A stretch of 64,000 nt of DNA from Longimicrobium sp. (GTDB lineage Bacteria > Gemmatimonadota > Gemmatimonadetes > Longimicrobiales > Longimicrobiaceae), in the NCBI GenBank assembly GCA_036377595.1, contig DASUYB010000037.1, positions 1-64,000 of the forward strand, given 5' to 3'. Each line of letters starts with the position of its first letter. Position 1 is the stretch's first letter. Below the pieces are notes generated by a model. That model worked only from the letters and a program-made list of their open reading frames with translations. It ran no database searches and was not told where the DNA came from. Shown one piece after another: positions 26,172-36,608 of the stretch. Both the position numbers and the translations under genes were made by a program.

Positions 26172-26205
26172 GACGAAGGGCCCCTCGCGCGAGGGGCCCT
26201 TCGTC
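26172..26205 (+). terminator. hairpin terminator of the receptor gene
   Basis: A perfect 15-bp stem (GACGAAGGGCCCCTC and complement) with a GCGC loop lies 27 bp after the stop. There is no T-run. It may also serve the convergent BrnA gene that ends at 26308. Confidence 0.75.
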
Positions 26206-26307
26206 ATCCTGCATCGCTCGACGTGCCCCGGGCAGACCCGCGTCGGTCAGCCGCTGGCAATCGCCATCACCCGGCGCGATGGACCTGCCGGGGGGAACCA
26301 GTCGGAG

Positions 26308-26556
26308 TCACCCCGCCCTGCTCAGCTCCTCGCGAACCACCCGCCGCAGAAGCTCCTCGAGCGAATGCCGCTCGATGTGCTCGCGCAACGCGTTGTTGAT
26401 GAGCGTCTGGTAGTTGCCGCCGCCGGCGCGGTTCACCTGGTCGCGGAACCAGTCCAGCACCTCGTCGTCGAGGCGGATGGTGATGCGCGTTTTGCCTGGT
26501 GCCGTGGGGAACACTGCGCCACGGACACCCTTGGAGAGATCGTATTCGTCTTTCAT
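26308..26556 (-). CDS. brnA: BrnA-type antitoxin
   Basis: 82 residues. It carries the BrnA ribbon-helix-helix region TRITIRLDDEVLDWFRDQ followed by GGGNYQTLINNALREHI, the DNA-binding and dimerising part, after a flexible N-terminus KDEYDLSKGVRGAV. In this family the antitoxin binds BrnT and represses the shared promoter. Its ATG overlaps the BrnT stop by 4 bp, giving the usual toxin-first order. Confidence 0.88.
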   Translation of the reverse strand: MKDEYDLSKGVRGAVFPTAPGKTRITIRLDDEVLDWFRDQVNRAGGGNYQTLINNALREHIERHSLEELLRRVVREELSRAG

Positions 26557-26843
26557 GGCTCACCTGCGGCGTACAGCCGCGCTTCGGTGCGAGTGGCCTT
26601 GCGCGCGGAGATGATGCGAACGGCGTCTCCACGCCACGTATACGCAACACCAACCAGTCGGCCCAGCGCATCCATCCCGAACGTCACGTATCGTTCTTCT
26701 CCAGGATGATCGTCACCCAACGTAATCGCCCGAGGATCATCGAAGACGAACAGGGCATCGGCAATATCGACCCCGTGCTTCGCGAGGTTAACCGCCGCCT
26801 TCCCGTCGTCCCACTCGAATTCGGCCTCGCCAAATGTATGCAC
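26553..26843 (-). CDS. brnT: BrnT-type ribonuclease toxin
   Basis: 96 residues from a GTG at 26843. Family landmarks are FEWDDGKAAVNLAKHGVDIA, ALFVFDDPRAITLGDD, GEERYVTFGMD and VRIISARKATRTEARLY. BrnT is a RelE-fold RNase that inhibits translation when free of BrnA. GGAGG lies upstream of the GTG at a slightly long distance. A TACAAT within the same stretch could be the -10. The locus sits between two unrelated operons, typical of a mobile defence or maintenance module. Confidence 0.88.
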   Translation of the reverse strand: MHTFGEAEFEWDDGKAAVNLAKHGVDIADALFVFDDPRAITLGDDHPGEERYVTFGMDALGRLVGVAYTWRGDAVRIISARKATRTEARLYAAGEP

Positions 26844-27202
26844 GATTGTACACCTCCGTCAAGGGTGGAGCACAACATGGGGAAAGGGCCCGACAAATCC
26901 TCCAAAACGCACCGGCCCCGCGCAGTGCGAGGCCGGTCGTTCGTTCGGCAGATCCGAGGGACGGTTCACTCCGCCCATTTCGCTGGGAAAACTTAAGCAG
27001 CTCCGGGGAACCGTCAATGCGACGGCCGGCCATCAACAGAACACGGCCAGGGCTCGTACACTCGTGCGCACCGGTGGCGCGTTCGTCACTTCGCCGCGGC
27101 AGGGATTGCCAACGGGGCATTTCCTCCGACGAACCAAAAAGCAGACCGGCCCCGCTCATCGCGGGGCCGGTCCCTTCCATCGAGGATGTGGTTGGCGTGA
27201 GC
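26844..27202. other. gene-free stretch with two similar hairpins
   Basis: 359 bp 5' of brnT and 3' of sdhB. Two related hairpins based on ACCGGCCCCGC lie at about 26914-26940 and 27144-27172. The latter is the sdh terminator; the former is a likely duplicate or the end of a transcript I cannot assign. No coding signature seen. Confidence 0.45.
27144..27172 (-). terminator. intrinsic terminator of the sdh operon
   Basis: A perfect 12-bp stem (GACCGGCCCCGC and complement) with a 5-nt loop is followed on the minus strand by TGCTTTTTGG. It lies 30 bp after the sdhB stop and is a good rho-independent terminator. Confidence 0.8.
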
Positions 27203-27915
27203 CTACTTCGCCGCGCGGGCAGTGCCGTAGAGGATGGCCTTCTTCACCTCGCCGATGGCCTTCGTGATCTTGATCTCGCGGGGGCAGGCCTCGGTGCAGT
27301 TGAAGATGGTGCGGCAGCGCCAGACACCCTCGCGGTCGTTCAGCCGCTCCAGCCGCTCCTGCGCCGCGTCGTCGCGGCTGTCGAAGATGAAGCGGTGCGC
27401 GTTCACGATCGCGGCCGGTCCCACGAACTCCTCGTTGGCCCAGAAGCTGGGGCAGCTGGTGGTGCACGCCGCGCAGAGGATGCACTTGGTGGTGTCGTCG
27501 AAGCGCTCGCGGTCTTCCACGCTCTGCAGGCGCTCGCGCTCGGGGGGGCGGGCGTCGTTGATGAAGAAGGGGAGCACGGAGCGGTACTGCGCGAAGAACG
27601 GCTCCATGTCCACCACCAGGTCCTTGATCACCCGGAAGCCCATCAGCGGCTCCACGGTCACGCGGTCGCCCACGTCGCGCACCAGCACCTTGCAGGCGAG
27701 CCGGTTCACGCCGTTGATGCGCATCGCGTCGGACCCGCAGATCCCGTGGGCGCAGCTGCGGCGGTAGGTCAGGGCGCCGTCCTGGTACCACTTGACCATG
27801 TTCAGCGCGTCGAGCACGCGGTCGGTGGGCTCCACCTCCACCACGTGCTCCCGGTAGTACGGGACCTCGTCGGTCTCGGGATTGTAGCGCAGGATGCGAA
27901 GCGTCAGCCGGCTCA

Positions 27916-27916
<1 letters not shown>
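27203..27916 (-). CDS. sdhB: succinate dehydrogenase iron-sulfur subunit
   Basis: 237 residues. The 2Fe-2S ligands are in YRRSCAHGICGSDAM and the later LACKV. The 4Fe-4S ligands are in CILCAACTTSCP. The 3Fe-4S/4Fe-4S cysteines lie in RCRTIFNCTEACPREI. It passes electrons from the flavoprotein to the quinone site of complex II at the inner membrane. The ATG overlaps the sdhA stop by one base (TGATG). Last gene of sdhCDAB, with an intrinsic terminator behind it. Confidence 0.95.
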
Positions 27917-29651
<1,735 letters not shown>

Positions 29652-29655
<4 letters not shown>

Positions 29656-30071
29656 GCCGGGTGCGCGGGGACCGCGGGGTTGAACGTCAGCAGCGCGAAG
29701 ATCCCCCAGGCCAGCGAGGCCAGGACGATCGCGTAGAGCACCACCTTGGTCGCCACGCGCGGGCCCGGGCGGCGGACGTAGTCCTCGATCGAGTACCGCA
29801 GCCCGTTCAGCCCGTGCAGCATGGCGAAGGTGATGAGCCCCACGTTGAACAGGCGCCAGAACGGGTTGGTCCAGCGCTCGCGGACCAGGTTCGAATCCAG
29901 GTGCTCCACGCCCACGACCAGGTTCCACCAGGTCAGGTGGTAGAGCGCCATGAACACCAGGACCAGCCCGCTGATGCGCATGAAGAACCACGCGTACAGC
30001 TCGAAGTTGCTGCGCTGGTCCCGCTTCGGGCGGTCGTAGCCGCCGCGCGGGTTGCGGACGAGCGAGCTCAT
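29652..30071 (-). CDS. sdhD: succinate dehydrogenase membrane anchor subunit D
   Basis: 139 residues with three membrane segments: FFMRISGLVLVFMALYHLTW, FNVGLITFAMLHGLNGLRYS and KVVLYAIVLASLAWGIFALL. His residues in the first two (YHLTW, LHGLNG) are candidate heme or quinone-site ligands. Position in sdhCDAB and similarity in layout to the preceding anchor subunit support the call. ATGA overlap on both sides. Confidence 0.88.
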
Positions 30072-30586
30072 GGCCGCACCTCCGTGGCCGGCGGGGTGGC
30101 GGCCGGCGGCTGGGCGGGGCCGCGGTAGTCGGAGATGTCGGGGTTGGCCGCCCGCATCCGCGCCTCGTGCCGCGCCGTCCCCGGCTCGTCGCGCAGGCCG
30201 AAGAGCGGGGCCAGCATGATCCAGGCGACGGGGAGGATCAGGATCACCGCCGCGCCGACCGCCGCCAGGGAGAGCCTGCGCTGGTGCAGCATGGTCGCCG
30301 GCCAGAAGTCCTGCACGATGATGCGCAGCCCGTTCAGCGCGTGGAAGAGCACGGAGAAGAAGATCAGCAGCTCGGCGACGCGGAACAGCGGGTTGCGGTA
30401 GATGTCCAGCGCGTGGTCGTACAGCCCCGGCCAGTAGATGACGATGGCCGTGTCGATCACGTGGATGATCAGGAAGAGGAGGATGCCCAGGCCGGTGGCC
30501 CGGTGCAGGAGCCAGGTCCACATCCCCTCGCGGCCGCGGTAGCGGAGCGCGGTCCACATCCCGCGGACCTTGTGCGCCGTGCCCAT
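30068..30586 (-). CDS. sdhC: succinate dehydrogenase cytochrome b556 subunit
   Basis: 172 residues. Conserved WLLHRATGLGILLFLIIHV marks the first helix, with the Ser/His/Arg-type quinone-site region, and SVLFHALNGLRIIVQDFW holds the His expected to ligate heme b. A third helix follows (AVGAAVILILPVAWIML), then a Pro-rich cytoplasmic tail that is longer than usual. First gene of sdhCDAB; its own promoter should lie in 30587-30637. Confidence 0.9.
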   Translation of the reverse strand: MGTAHKVRGMWTALRYRGREGMWTWLLHRATGLGILLFLIIHVIDTAIVIYWPGLYDHALDIYRNPLFRVAELLIFFSVLFHALNGLRIIVQDFWPATMLHQRRLSLAAVGAAVILILPVAWIMLAPLFGLRDEPGTARHEARMRAANPDISDYRGPAQPPAATPPATEVRP

Positions 30587-30637
30587 CGTATCGGTTCTCC
30601 GTGTGAACGGAAATTCGCCCCGGCCGCCATGGACAGA

Positions 30638-30668
30638 CGCCGCGCACCCGGCCGTGCGGGGCGCGGCG
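30638..30668 (-). terminator. hairpin between mdh and sdhC
   Basis: CGCCGCGC and its complement form a stem with an inner CCCG/CGGG pairing, 21 bp after the mdh stop. Probable mdh terminator separating it from the sdh operon. Confidence 0.5.
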
Positions 30669-30689
30669 CGCGTCCACCGGCGGCGCTCG

Positions 30690-31703
<1,014 letters not shown>

Positions 31704-31800
31704 TCAAACGCACTCGGGTATCACCGTCAACCGGGTACAACGAAGGGGGATCGGGGGGTGATGGTGGAGATTCGGGGCTGCTCGGAAGCAGGTGGCGAGG

Positions 31801-31851
31801 GGTGATTGGAATCGCTGCAACAACAGCCGAAGTCCGCCTTTGCGCACTCTC
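31801..31851 (+). repeat. dispersed TCCGCCTTCGCGGA repeat, diverged copy 3
   Basis: GTGATTGGAATCGCTGCAAC, then AACAGCCGAAGTCCGCCTTT. The 3' half of the hairpin is mutated (GCGCACTC), so pairing is weakened. Confidence 0.55.
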
Positions 31852-31900
31852 CGCAACGGGGAAATCTCCGCCCGCAACGCCTGGGTTCATGAACTGATTC

Positions 31901-31983
31901 ATCACACGGAGGGAACGGAGGAAACGGAGGGAGATCGGCCCCGCACCATCACCCCTCCGTTTCCTCCGTTCCCTCCGTGTGAT
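31901..31983. repeat. long hairpin with tandem 9-bp repeat arms, H4
   Basis: Perfectly complementary 31-nt arms made of ATCAC plus ACGGAGGGA, ACGGAAGAA-like and ACGGAGGG units (read ACGGAGGGA, ACGGAGGAA, ACGGAGGG). The loop is 21 nt. It lies 24 bp 3' of the trmL stop. The unit differs from H1-H3 and H5, yet both arms carry the same differences. Confidence 0.87.
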
Positions 31984-32007
31984 CCCCATCTTTTGAATTT
32001 CGGTTCC

Positions 32008-32481
32008 TCAGCGCGACACCTGCCGGATCGCCTCGTACAGCGCAATGCCGACGGCCGTGGCGAGGTTCAGCGAGCGAGCGCCGTCGCGCATGGGGATGCG
32101 CAGGCAGCGGGACGGGTCGCGCGCGAGCAGGTCGTCGGGGAGGCCGCGCGACTCGGGGCCGAAGAGGAGCGCGTCGCCGGGCGCGAAGTCGGCGTTCCAC
32201 AGCGTGCGCTCGGCCTTCGTGGACAGCATCCACACGCGCCGGCCGGCGACCGCCTGCTCGAAGTCCACCCAGGCGACGTGGTGCGTGTAGTCCACCTCGT
32301 CCCAATAATCCATCACCGCGCGTTTCGCCTTCGGGTGATGGAAGGAGAAGCCGAGGCGGCCGATCAGGTGCAGCGGCGTGCCCGTGGCCCCGCAGAGGCG
32401 CGCGACGTTGCCGGCGTTCGGCGGGATCTCGGGCTCGTACAGGGCGACGTGCAGCGGATCGGCGAGCGGAAGGAGCGGCAT
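32008..32481 (-). CDS. trmL: tRNA (cytidine(34)-2'-O)-methyltransferase
   Basis: 157 residues, the normal TrmL length. SPOUT motifs: EPEIPPNAGNVARLCGATG near the start (motif 1), LLFGPESRGLPDDLL (motif 2) and IPMRDGARSLNLATAVGIAL (motif 3, forming the knot and SAM site; quoted in part). It methylates the 2'-OH of the wobble base in two leucine tRNAs in known members. Start ATG at 32481; a second at 32523 would add 14 residues. Its 3' end faces hairpin H4. Confidence 0.88.
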   Translation of the reverse strand: MPLLPLADPLHVALYEPEIPPNAGNVARLCGATGTPLHLIGRLGFSFHHPKAKRAVMDYWDEVDYTHHVAWVDFEQAVAGRRVWMLSTKAERTLWNADFAPGDALLFGPESRGLPDDLLARDPSRCLRIPMRDGARSLNLATAVGIALYEAIRQVSR

Positions 32482-32616
32482 CGGCGCACGAGGGTTCGGG
32501 TGATCGCGCCGACAATCTGCCATGCCTCGCCCGTTGTCGCATCCTGCTGCCGCGTTTAGCTTTCCGCGCCCCGTCACCCTCGATCGAATCACCGACATCC
32601 GATCTCCGATCCCGCG

Positions 32617-33291
32617 ATGAAGATCCTCTCGATTCTCCTGGCGCTCGTCGCGGCCGCTCCGCTCGCGGCGCAGCAGCCGGCGCTGCCGAACAACGGCCCG
32701 TTCACCCAGCCGCCGCAGTTGCTGAACCGCGACGAGGTGCAGCGGCTGGCGGAAGCCAGCTACCCGGCGGAGCTCAAGGCGCAGGGGTTCGGCGGCACGC
32801 CCACCGTGCGCCTGTTCGTGGATGCGGACGGAACGGTGAAGCAGGTCCGGCTGGACCGCTCCAGCGCCCTGCCGCCGCTGGATTCGGCGGCGCTGAAGGT
32901 GGCGGAGGCGATGCGCTTTGCCCCCGCGCGCGACGGCGACCGCCCGGTGCACCTGTGGATCACGCTGCCGGTGGAGTTCAGCCTGAACCTTCCCACGCCC
33001 ACCGCGGTTGCCACGCCGCCGCGGACCGCCAACCTGTACGACGTGGAGCGCGAGATCGGGCGCGTTCTGAACGACCGCCAGCTCCGGCACGACCGCAACC
33101 CCATCGTCCGCATCTACGTGGGCGCCGACGGGGTGCCGCAGGCATTCGACCTGGCCGAGCCCAGCGGCGACCGCGGGCTGGACTACGCCGCCCTGCGCGC
33201 CGCCATGAAGGCGCGCTTCGAGCCGGCCCGCGACGCCGCCGGCCAGCCCGTCGCCGTGTGGGTGCGCGTCGAAGTCCGCCCGCACCGCTGA
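32617..33291 (+). CDS. exported protein with two TonB-C-like domains
   Basis: 224 residues with a cleavable signal peptide (MKILSILLALVAAAPLAAQQ). Two TonB C-terminal-type units follow: about 40-125 (TPTVRLFVDADGTVKQVRLD, AEAMRFAPARDGDRPV) and about 135-220 (NPIVRIYVGADGVPQAFDLA, AAMKARFEPARDAAGQPV). Unlike a true TonB there is no lasting membrane anchor or Pro-rich spacer and no exbBD nearby, so energy coupling is unlikely. It may be a periplasmic binding or scaffold protein. It ends at a strong terminator. Confidence 0.82.
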   Translation: MKILSILLALVAAAPLAAQQPALPNNGPFTQPPQLLNRDEVQRLAEASYPAELKAQGFGGTPTVRLFVDADGTVKQVRLDRSSALPPLDSAALKVAEAMRFAPARDGDRPVHLWITLPVEFSLNLPTPTAVATPPRTANLYDVEREIGRVLNDRQLRHDRNPIVRIYVGADGVPQAFDLAEPSGDRGLDYAALRAAMKARFEPARDAAGQPVAVWVRVEVRPHR

Positions 33292-33310
33292 CGCACCCGG
33301 CGAGCACGAC

Positions 33311-33354
33311 GCAGCCCCTCCGCGACTCGGATCTCGGAGGGGCTGCTGGTTTTG
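33311..33354. terminator. bidirectional intrinsic terminator
   Basis: A perfect 12-bp stem (GCAGCCCCTCCG and complement), loop of 12 nt, followed by TGGTTTT on the plus strand. It sits between the convergent TonB-C-like gene and the ABC permease gene. Confidence 0.8.
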
Positions 33355-33375
33355 TGGAGATGGCGATCCGTCGCG

Positions 33376-34197
33376 TCAGCCGATCGCGCGGCGGTGGAAG
33401 GTGCGCAGGCCGATGGCGCCGAAGCCGGCGGTGAGCACCAGCAGCATCGCCATCACCACCGCGAGCGGCATGTGCGGCGCCGACGGGGTGAGCGAGGCGC
33501 GCATCCCCTCGGAGACGTAGACCAGCGGGTTGACCAGCACGAGGTACTTGACCACGGGGACGGCGTCGAGCCCGCGCCACGGGTAGTAGGTGCAGCCGAA
33601 GAAGATCATCGGCGCCACGATCATGCTGAACATCAGCCCGATGTGCTGCGGCTGCACCGCCGTCCCCAGCAGCAGCCCCATCGACGAGAACGCCGCCGCG
33701 CCGAGCGTGGCCACCGCGACGACCTCGCCCGCGTGCGACAACGTGAGCCCGGGGATCGACCCCATGATCAGCCGCGCCACGGGGAGGACGAAGAGCGCGG
33801 AGACCAGCCCCTGCAGCACCCCCGCGACGATCTTCTCCACCGCCACCAGCCACGTGGGGATGGGCGCCAGCAGCCGGTCCTCGATCTCCCTGGTGGCGGC
33901 GAAGTCCACCACCATCGGCAGGGAGACGGCCTGTACCGCGGCCATCGCCAGGCTCACCGCCAGCACGCCGGGCAGCAGCGTGGCCGTGTAGCCGCGGTTG
34001 GTGAAGCCCATCTTCGGCAGCATCCACCCGAACACGGTGACGAACAGGATCGGCTGCAGCGCCGTTCGCGCCAGGAACGCCGGCAATTCCTTCCGGGCCA
34101 CGCGCAGGTCGCGCCGGAGCAGCGCGCCGAACACCCGCAGCGGGCTCACGCGGGGCGCGTGGTGCGGCGCGTCCGCGGCCATGGCGAGTGTCGTCAT
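33376..34197 (-). CDS. ABC-2 type exporter permease
   Basis: 273 residues, six likely membrane helices, DrrB/ABC2 type. Landmarks include RDLRVARKELPAFLARTALQ, LLPGVLAVSLAMAAVQAVSL and MIFFGCTYYPWRGLDAVPVV, the last being typical of the loop before the final helices. It forms the membrane part of an exporter with the ATPase encoded just upstream (ATGA overlap). Substrate unknown; antibiotics or lipids are usual for this group. Confidence 0.87.
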   Translation of the reverse strand: MTTLAMAADAPHHAPRVSPLRVFGALLRRDLRVARKELPAFLARTALQPILFVTVFGWMLPKMGFTNRGYTATLLPGVLAVSLAMAAVQAVSLPMVVDFAATREIEDRLLAPIPTWLVAVEKIVAGVLQGLVSALFVLPVARLIMGSIPGLTLSHAGEVVAVATLGAAAFSSMGLLLGTAVQPQHIGLMFSMIVAPMIFFGCTYYPWRGLDAVPVVKYLVLVNPLVYVSEGMRASLTPSAPHMPLAVVMAMLLVLTAGFGAIGLRTFHRRAIG

Positions 34198-35177
34198 GCC
34201 AGCTTCCTTCCGGTCAGGGAGATGAACAGCGTCTCGAGCGACGGCCGCTGCAGCTGGATGTCGCGCACCGCGCGCCCACCCGACTCCGCCGATGCGATCA
34301 GCGCGGGGATCATCTCGCCGCCCCGCGGGCTGAACACGCGCAGCACCGGCCCGCGCGCCTCCGCCCGGTCCACGCCGGCGACGGCGGATGCCGCGTCGAC
34401 CAGGTCGGACGCATCCCCGTCCACCGTCAGCTCGACGAGCGTGCCGCCGGGCGCCTGGCCGCGGAGCGCGGCGGGCGTGTCGAGCGCCAGCAGCTTCCCC
34501 TGGTCGATGATGGCGATGCGGTCGCAGAGCTGGTCGGCCTCCTCCATGTAGTGCGTGGTCATCACGATGGTGCGCCCCTGCGCGTGCAGCTCGCGCAGAA
34601 TCTCCCACAGCCCCAGCCGCGCGGCGGGGTCGAGCCCCACCGTGGGCTCGTCGAGGAAGACGACCTTCGGCTCGTGCACCAGCGCCCGCGCGATCATCAG
34701 CCGCTGCTGCTGCCCGCCGGAAAGCGCGTCCACCTTCGCCCCCGCCTTGTCCGCGAAGCCGAGGCGCTCCATCAGCCCCATCGCCCGCGGCAGCGCCACG
34801 GCGCGCGGGATGCCGAAGTACGAGGCGTGGAAAAGCAGGTTCTCCAGCACGTTGAGCGCGCGGTCGGGGTTGGGCCGCTGCGGCACCACCCCGATCCGCC
34901 GCCGCACCTCCACCGGGTGCGCGGAGACTTCGACGCCGTCCACGCGCGCCTGTCCCCCGCTCGGCCGCACGCGCGTGGTGAGGATGCCGATCGTCGTCGT
35001 CTTCCCCGCCCCGTTCGGCCCCAGCATCCCGAAGAACTCGCCGTGCCCCACGCGCAGGTCCAGCCCGTCGAGCGCCAGCACGCCGGGCGACGTCGGCGCC
35101 TTGGCCCGCCGCTGCCCCGGCACCTTCGGCGCGGGATACACCTTCCGCAGCCCCACCGTCTCGATCGCCGCGTCCAT
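34194..35177 (-). CDS. ABC transporter ATP-binding protein, DrrA-like
   Basis: 327 residues. Walker A LGPNGAGKTTTIG, signature LSGGQQQRLMIAR, Walker B VVFLDEPTVGLDP, switch His in MTTHYMEEADQL. The C-terminal extension of about 90 residues is typical of DrrA-like drug-resistance ATPases. Transcribed with the permease and divergent from a TetR regulator, which probably controls it. Confidence 0.9.
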   Translation of the reverse strand: MDAAIETVGLRKVYPAPKVPGQRRAKAPTSPGVLALDGLDLRVGHGEFFGMLGPNGAGKTTTIGILTTRVRPSGGQARVDGVEVSAHPVEVRRRIGVVPQRPNPDRALNVLENLLFHASYFGIPRAVALPRAMGLMERLGFADKAGAKVDALSGGQQQRLMIARALVHEPKVVFLDEPTVGLDPAARLGLWEILRELHAQGRTIVMTTHYMEEADQLCDRIAIIDQGKLLALDTPAALRGQAPGGTLVELTVDGDASDLVDAASAVAGVDRAEARGPVLRVFSPRGGEMIPALIASAESGGRAVRDIQLQRPSLETLFISLTGRKLA

Positions 35178-35388
35178 GCTCTCTCGTGGAAGTAATTGAG
35201 ATAGTGGGAGTTAGATGTCATCGTGAGGCTTGGCCCCACCGAAGCCGCGTCGCACGAGCGGTTCAGGCCGAACGGTCGACCGCCTCACTCCGTACAACAA
35301 ACTCGCCGTCGCGACTGAGGAAGTCTCCCGGCGATGACCGGCCGTTATGCTTGCATCTCCATCCGGCCACGAGCAGATTGCGAACATG

Positions 35389-35414
35389 GATTCGCATCCC
35401 ACCATACGCGAATC
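35389..35414. promoter_or_regulatory. candidate TetR operator
   Basis: Inverted repeat GATTCGC-N12-GCGAATC in the 267-bp gap between the divergent ABC operon and the TetR gene, 31 bp before the TTG start. Perfect 7-bp arms. Position and symmetry suit a TetR-family operator; binding is inferred. Confidence 0.5.
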
Positions 35415-35444
35415 TAGATTCACATTTCTGCCGGGTCAAGTCTC

Positions 35445-36140
35445 TTGTCGGATCTCGATCCCGAATCCGCATCTCCCCCGATCCACGTTCCGCGGCAGGC
35501 GCGCAGCCGCGAGACGCTCTCGCGCCTGCTCGACGCCGCCGAGGCGGTGCTGGCGGAGGGCGGGCTGGATGCGGCCACGGTGCCGGGCATCGCCCAGCGC
35601 GCGGGGCTGTCGGTGGGCGCGGTGTATCGCCGCTTCGCGGACAAGGACGCGCTGCTGCGCGCGGTCTACTTCCGCATGTTCGAGCGGATGCGCGAGCAGA
35701 ACGAGACGACGATGGACCCGGAGCTGTTCCGCGACGTGCCGCTGGAGACGGTGCTGCCGGCGATCGTGCGGGGGATCGTGCAGCACTACCGCCAGCACCG
35801 CACGCTGATGCAGGCGCTGATGCAGTACGCCGACACGCACGCCGACGCCGAGTTCCGCCGCCGCGCCGCCGAGCTGAACGGCGCCGCGCTCTCGCGCCTG
35901 GCCGCCATCGTCACCTCGAAGCGCGACCAGATGCGCCACCCGGACCCGGAAGGCGCGGTGCGCTTCGCGCTGCTGACGGTGGGGCTGGTGCTGCGCGGCG
36001 TGCTGCTGAGCGACCAGGCGCCGCCCGGCTTCCTGCTCGGCGGGGACGTCAGCATCGAGGACGAGCTGACGCGGATGGTGATGGGCTATCTGGGGGTGGA
36101 GGGCGGGTCGAAATCCAGCCAGGGATTGCAGCCGGGCTGA
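35445..36140 (+). CDS. TetR/AcrR family transcriptional regulator
   Basis: 231 residues from a TTG start, the only start codon between the upstream in-frame stop at 35415 and the DNA-binding domain. HTH: SRLLDAAEAVLAEGGLDAAT, then VPGIAQRAGLSVGAVYRRF and ADKDALLRAVYF. The C-terminal ligand domain is helical. It is divergent from the drug-type ABC operon and probably represses it. Its last 55 bp overlap the 3' end of the convergent mazE-like gene. Confidence 0.88.
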   Translation: MSDLDPESASPPIHVPRQARSRETLSRLLDAAEAVLAEGGLDAATVPGIAQRAGLSVGAVYRRFADKDALLRAVYFRMFERMREQNETTMDPELFRDVPLETVLPAIVRGIVQHYRQHRTLMQALMQYADTHADAEFRRRAAELNGAALSRLAAIVTSKRDQMRHPDPEGAVRFALLTVGLVLRGVLLSDQAPPGFLLGGDVSIEDELTRMVMGYLGVEGGSKSSQGLQPG

Positions 36141-36388
36141 CACTCTTCCCACGCATCACCCGTGAATTCCCGGCCAACGGGTGGACCCCAGTCGATCTCG
36201 CCGTGGCGGTTCTCGGGCGTGACGAGCGCGATCATCTCATCCAACGAGAGCTTGCGTTCGACGATGAGCTGGCCGTTCGCAACGCTCAACTCGACCTCGC
36301 CGCCGTCCTTCAGTCCAACCGCCTCCGCAATCTCGTCAGGGATGCGGATCGCGAGGCTGTCACCCCACTTCACGATTCTTTCACGCAT
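36086..36388 (-). CDS. mazE: MazE-like antitoxin without a toxin gene
   Basis: 100 residues. The AbrB-type swapped-hairpin domain is complete: MRERIVKWGDSLAIRIPDEI, then AVGLKDGGEVELSVANGQL. The toxin-binding tail ITPENRHGEIDWGPPVG is also recognisable (here ALVTPENRHGEIDWGPPVG). After that point, where MazE usually ends and mazF begins, the frame instead runs 25 residues into the antisense of the tetR gene. No MazF follows. Probably a relic or a free-standing regulator. Confidence 0.78.
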   Translation of the reverse strand: MRERIVKWGDSLAIRIPDEIAEAVGLKDGGEVELSVANGQLIVERKLSLDEMIALVTPENRHGEIDWGPPVGREFTGDAWEECQPGCNPWLDFDPPSTPR

Positions 36389-36506
36389 CGGCGCTCTCCA
36401 GTGCACGTGAACCGCAACAATAATGTACGAAGGGTAAAGTGGTCGATCTGTCCAGTCAACCGTACCGGACAGGTGCAAAAAGGCAGGCTGTCGTTTGGGG
36501 GAGATT

Positions 36507-36580
36507 ATAGATCCTTCGGCCGCCGCAAGAGATCGGTGCGGAGGAGATTACGGTGCAGCGGCGGCGCTCAGGATGACGTC
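36507..36580 (-). repeat. dispersed repeat TCATCCTGAG...CGAAGGATCTAT, copy 2
   Basis: Read on the minus strand it runs GACGTCATCCTGAG, CACCGTAATC, GGCCGAAGGATCTAT, the same landmarks and spacing as 8116-8184. It lies between moaA (3' side) and mazE (5' side). Confidence 0.65.
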
Positions 36581-36608
36581 TTCGTAGAGGCAGGACCCGG
36601 ATCGGCAA

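Noticed and set aside
23572-26214. 880-codon open frame on the minus strand
   Set aside because: It mirrors the TonB-dependent receptor gene, has the Arg/His/Ala/Val-rich composition of an antisense frame at high GC and carries no motif.
26908-26942. hairpin near 26.9 kb as a tRNA or small-RNA gene
   Set aside because: It has only one stem and no cloverleaf or conserved tRNA bases; it resembles the sdh terminator sequence.
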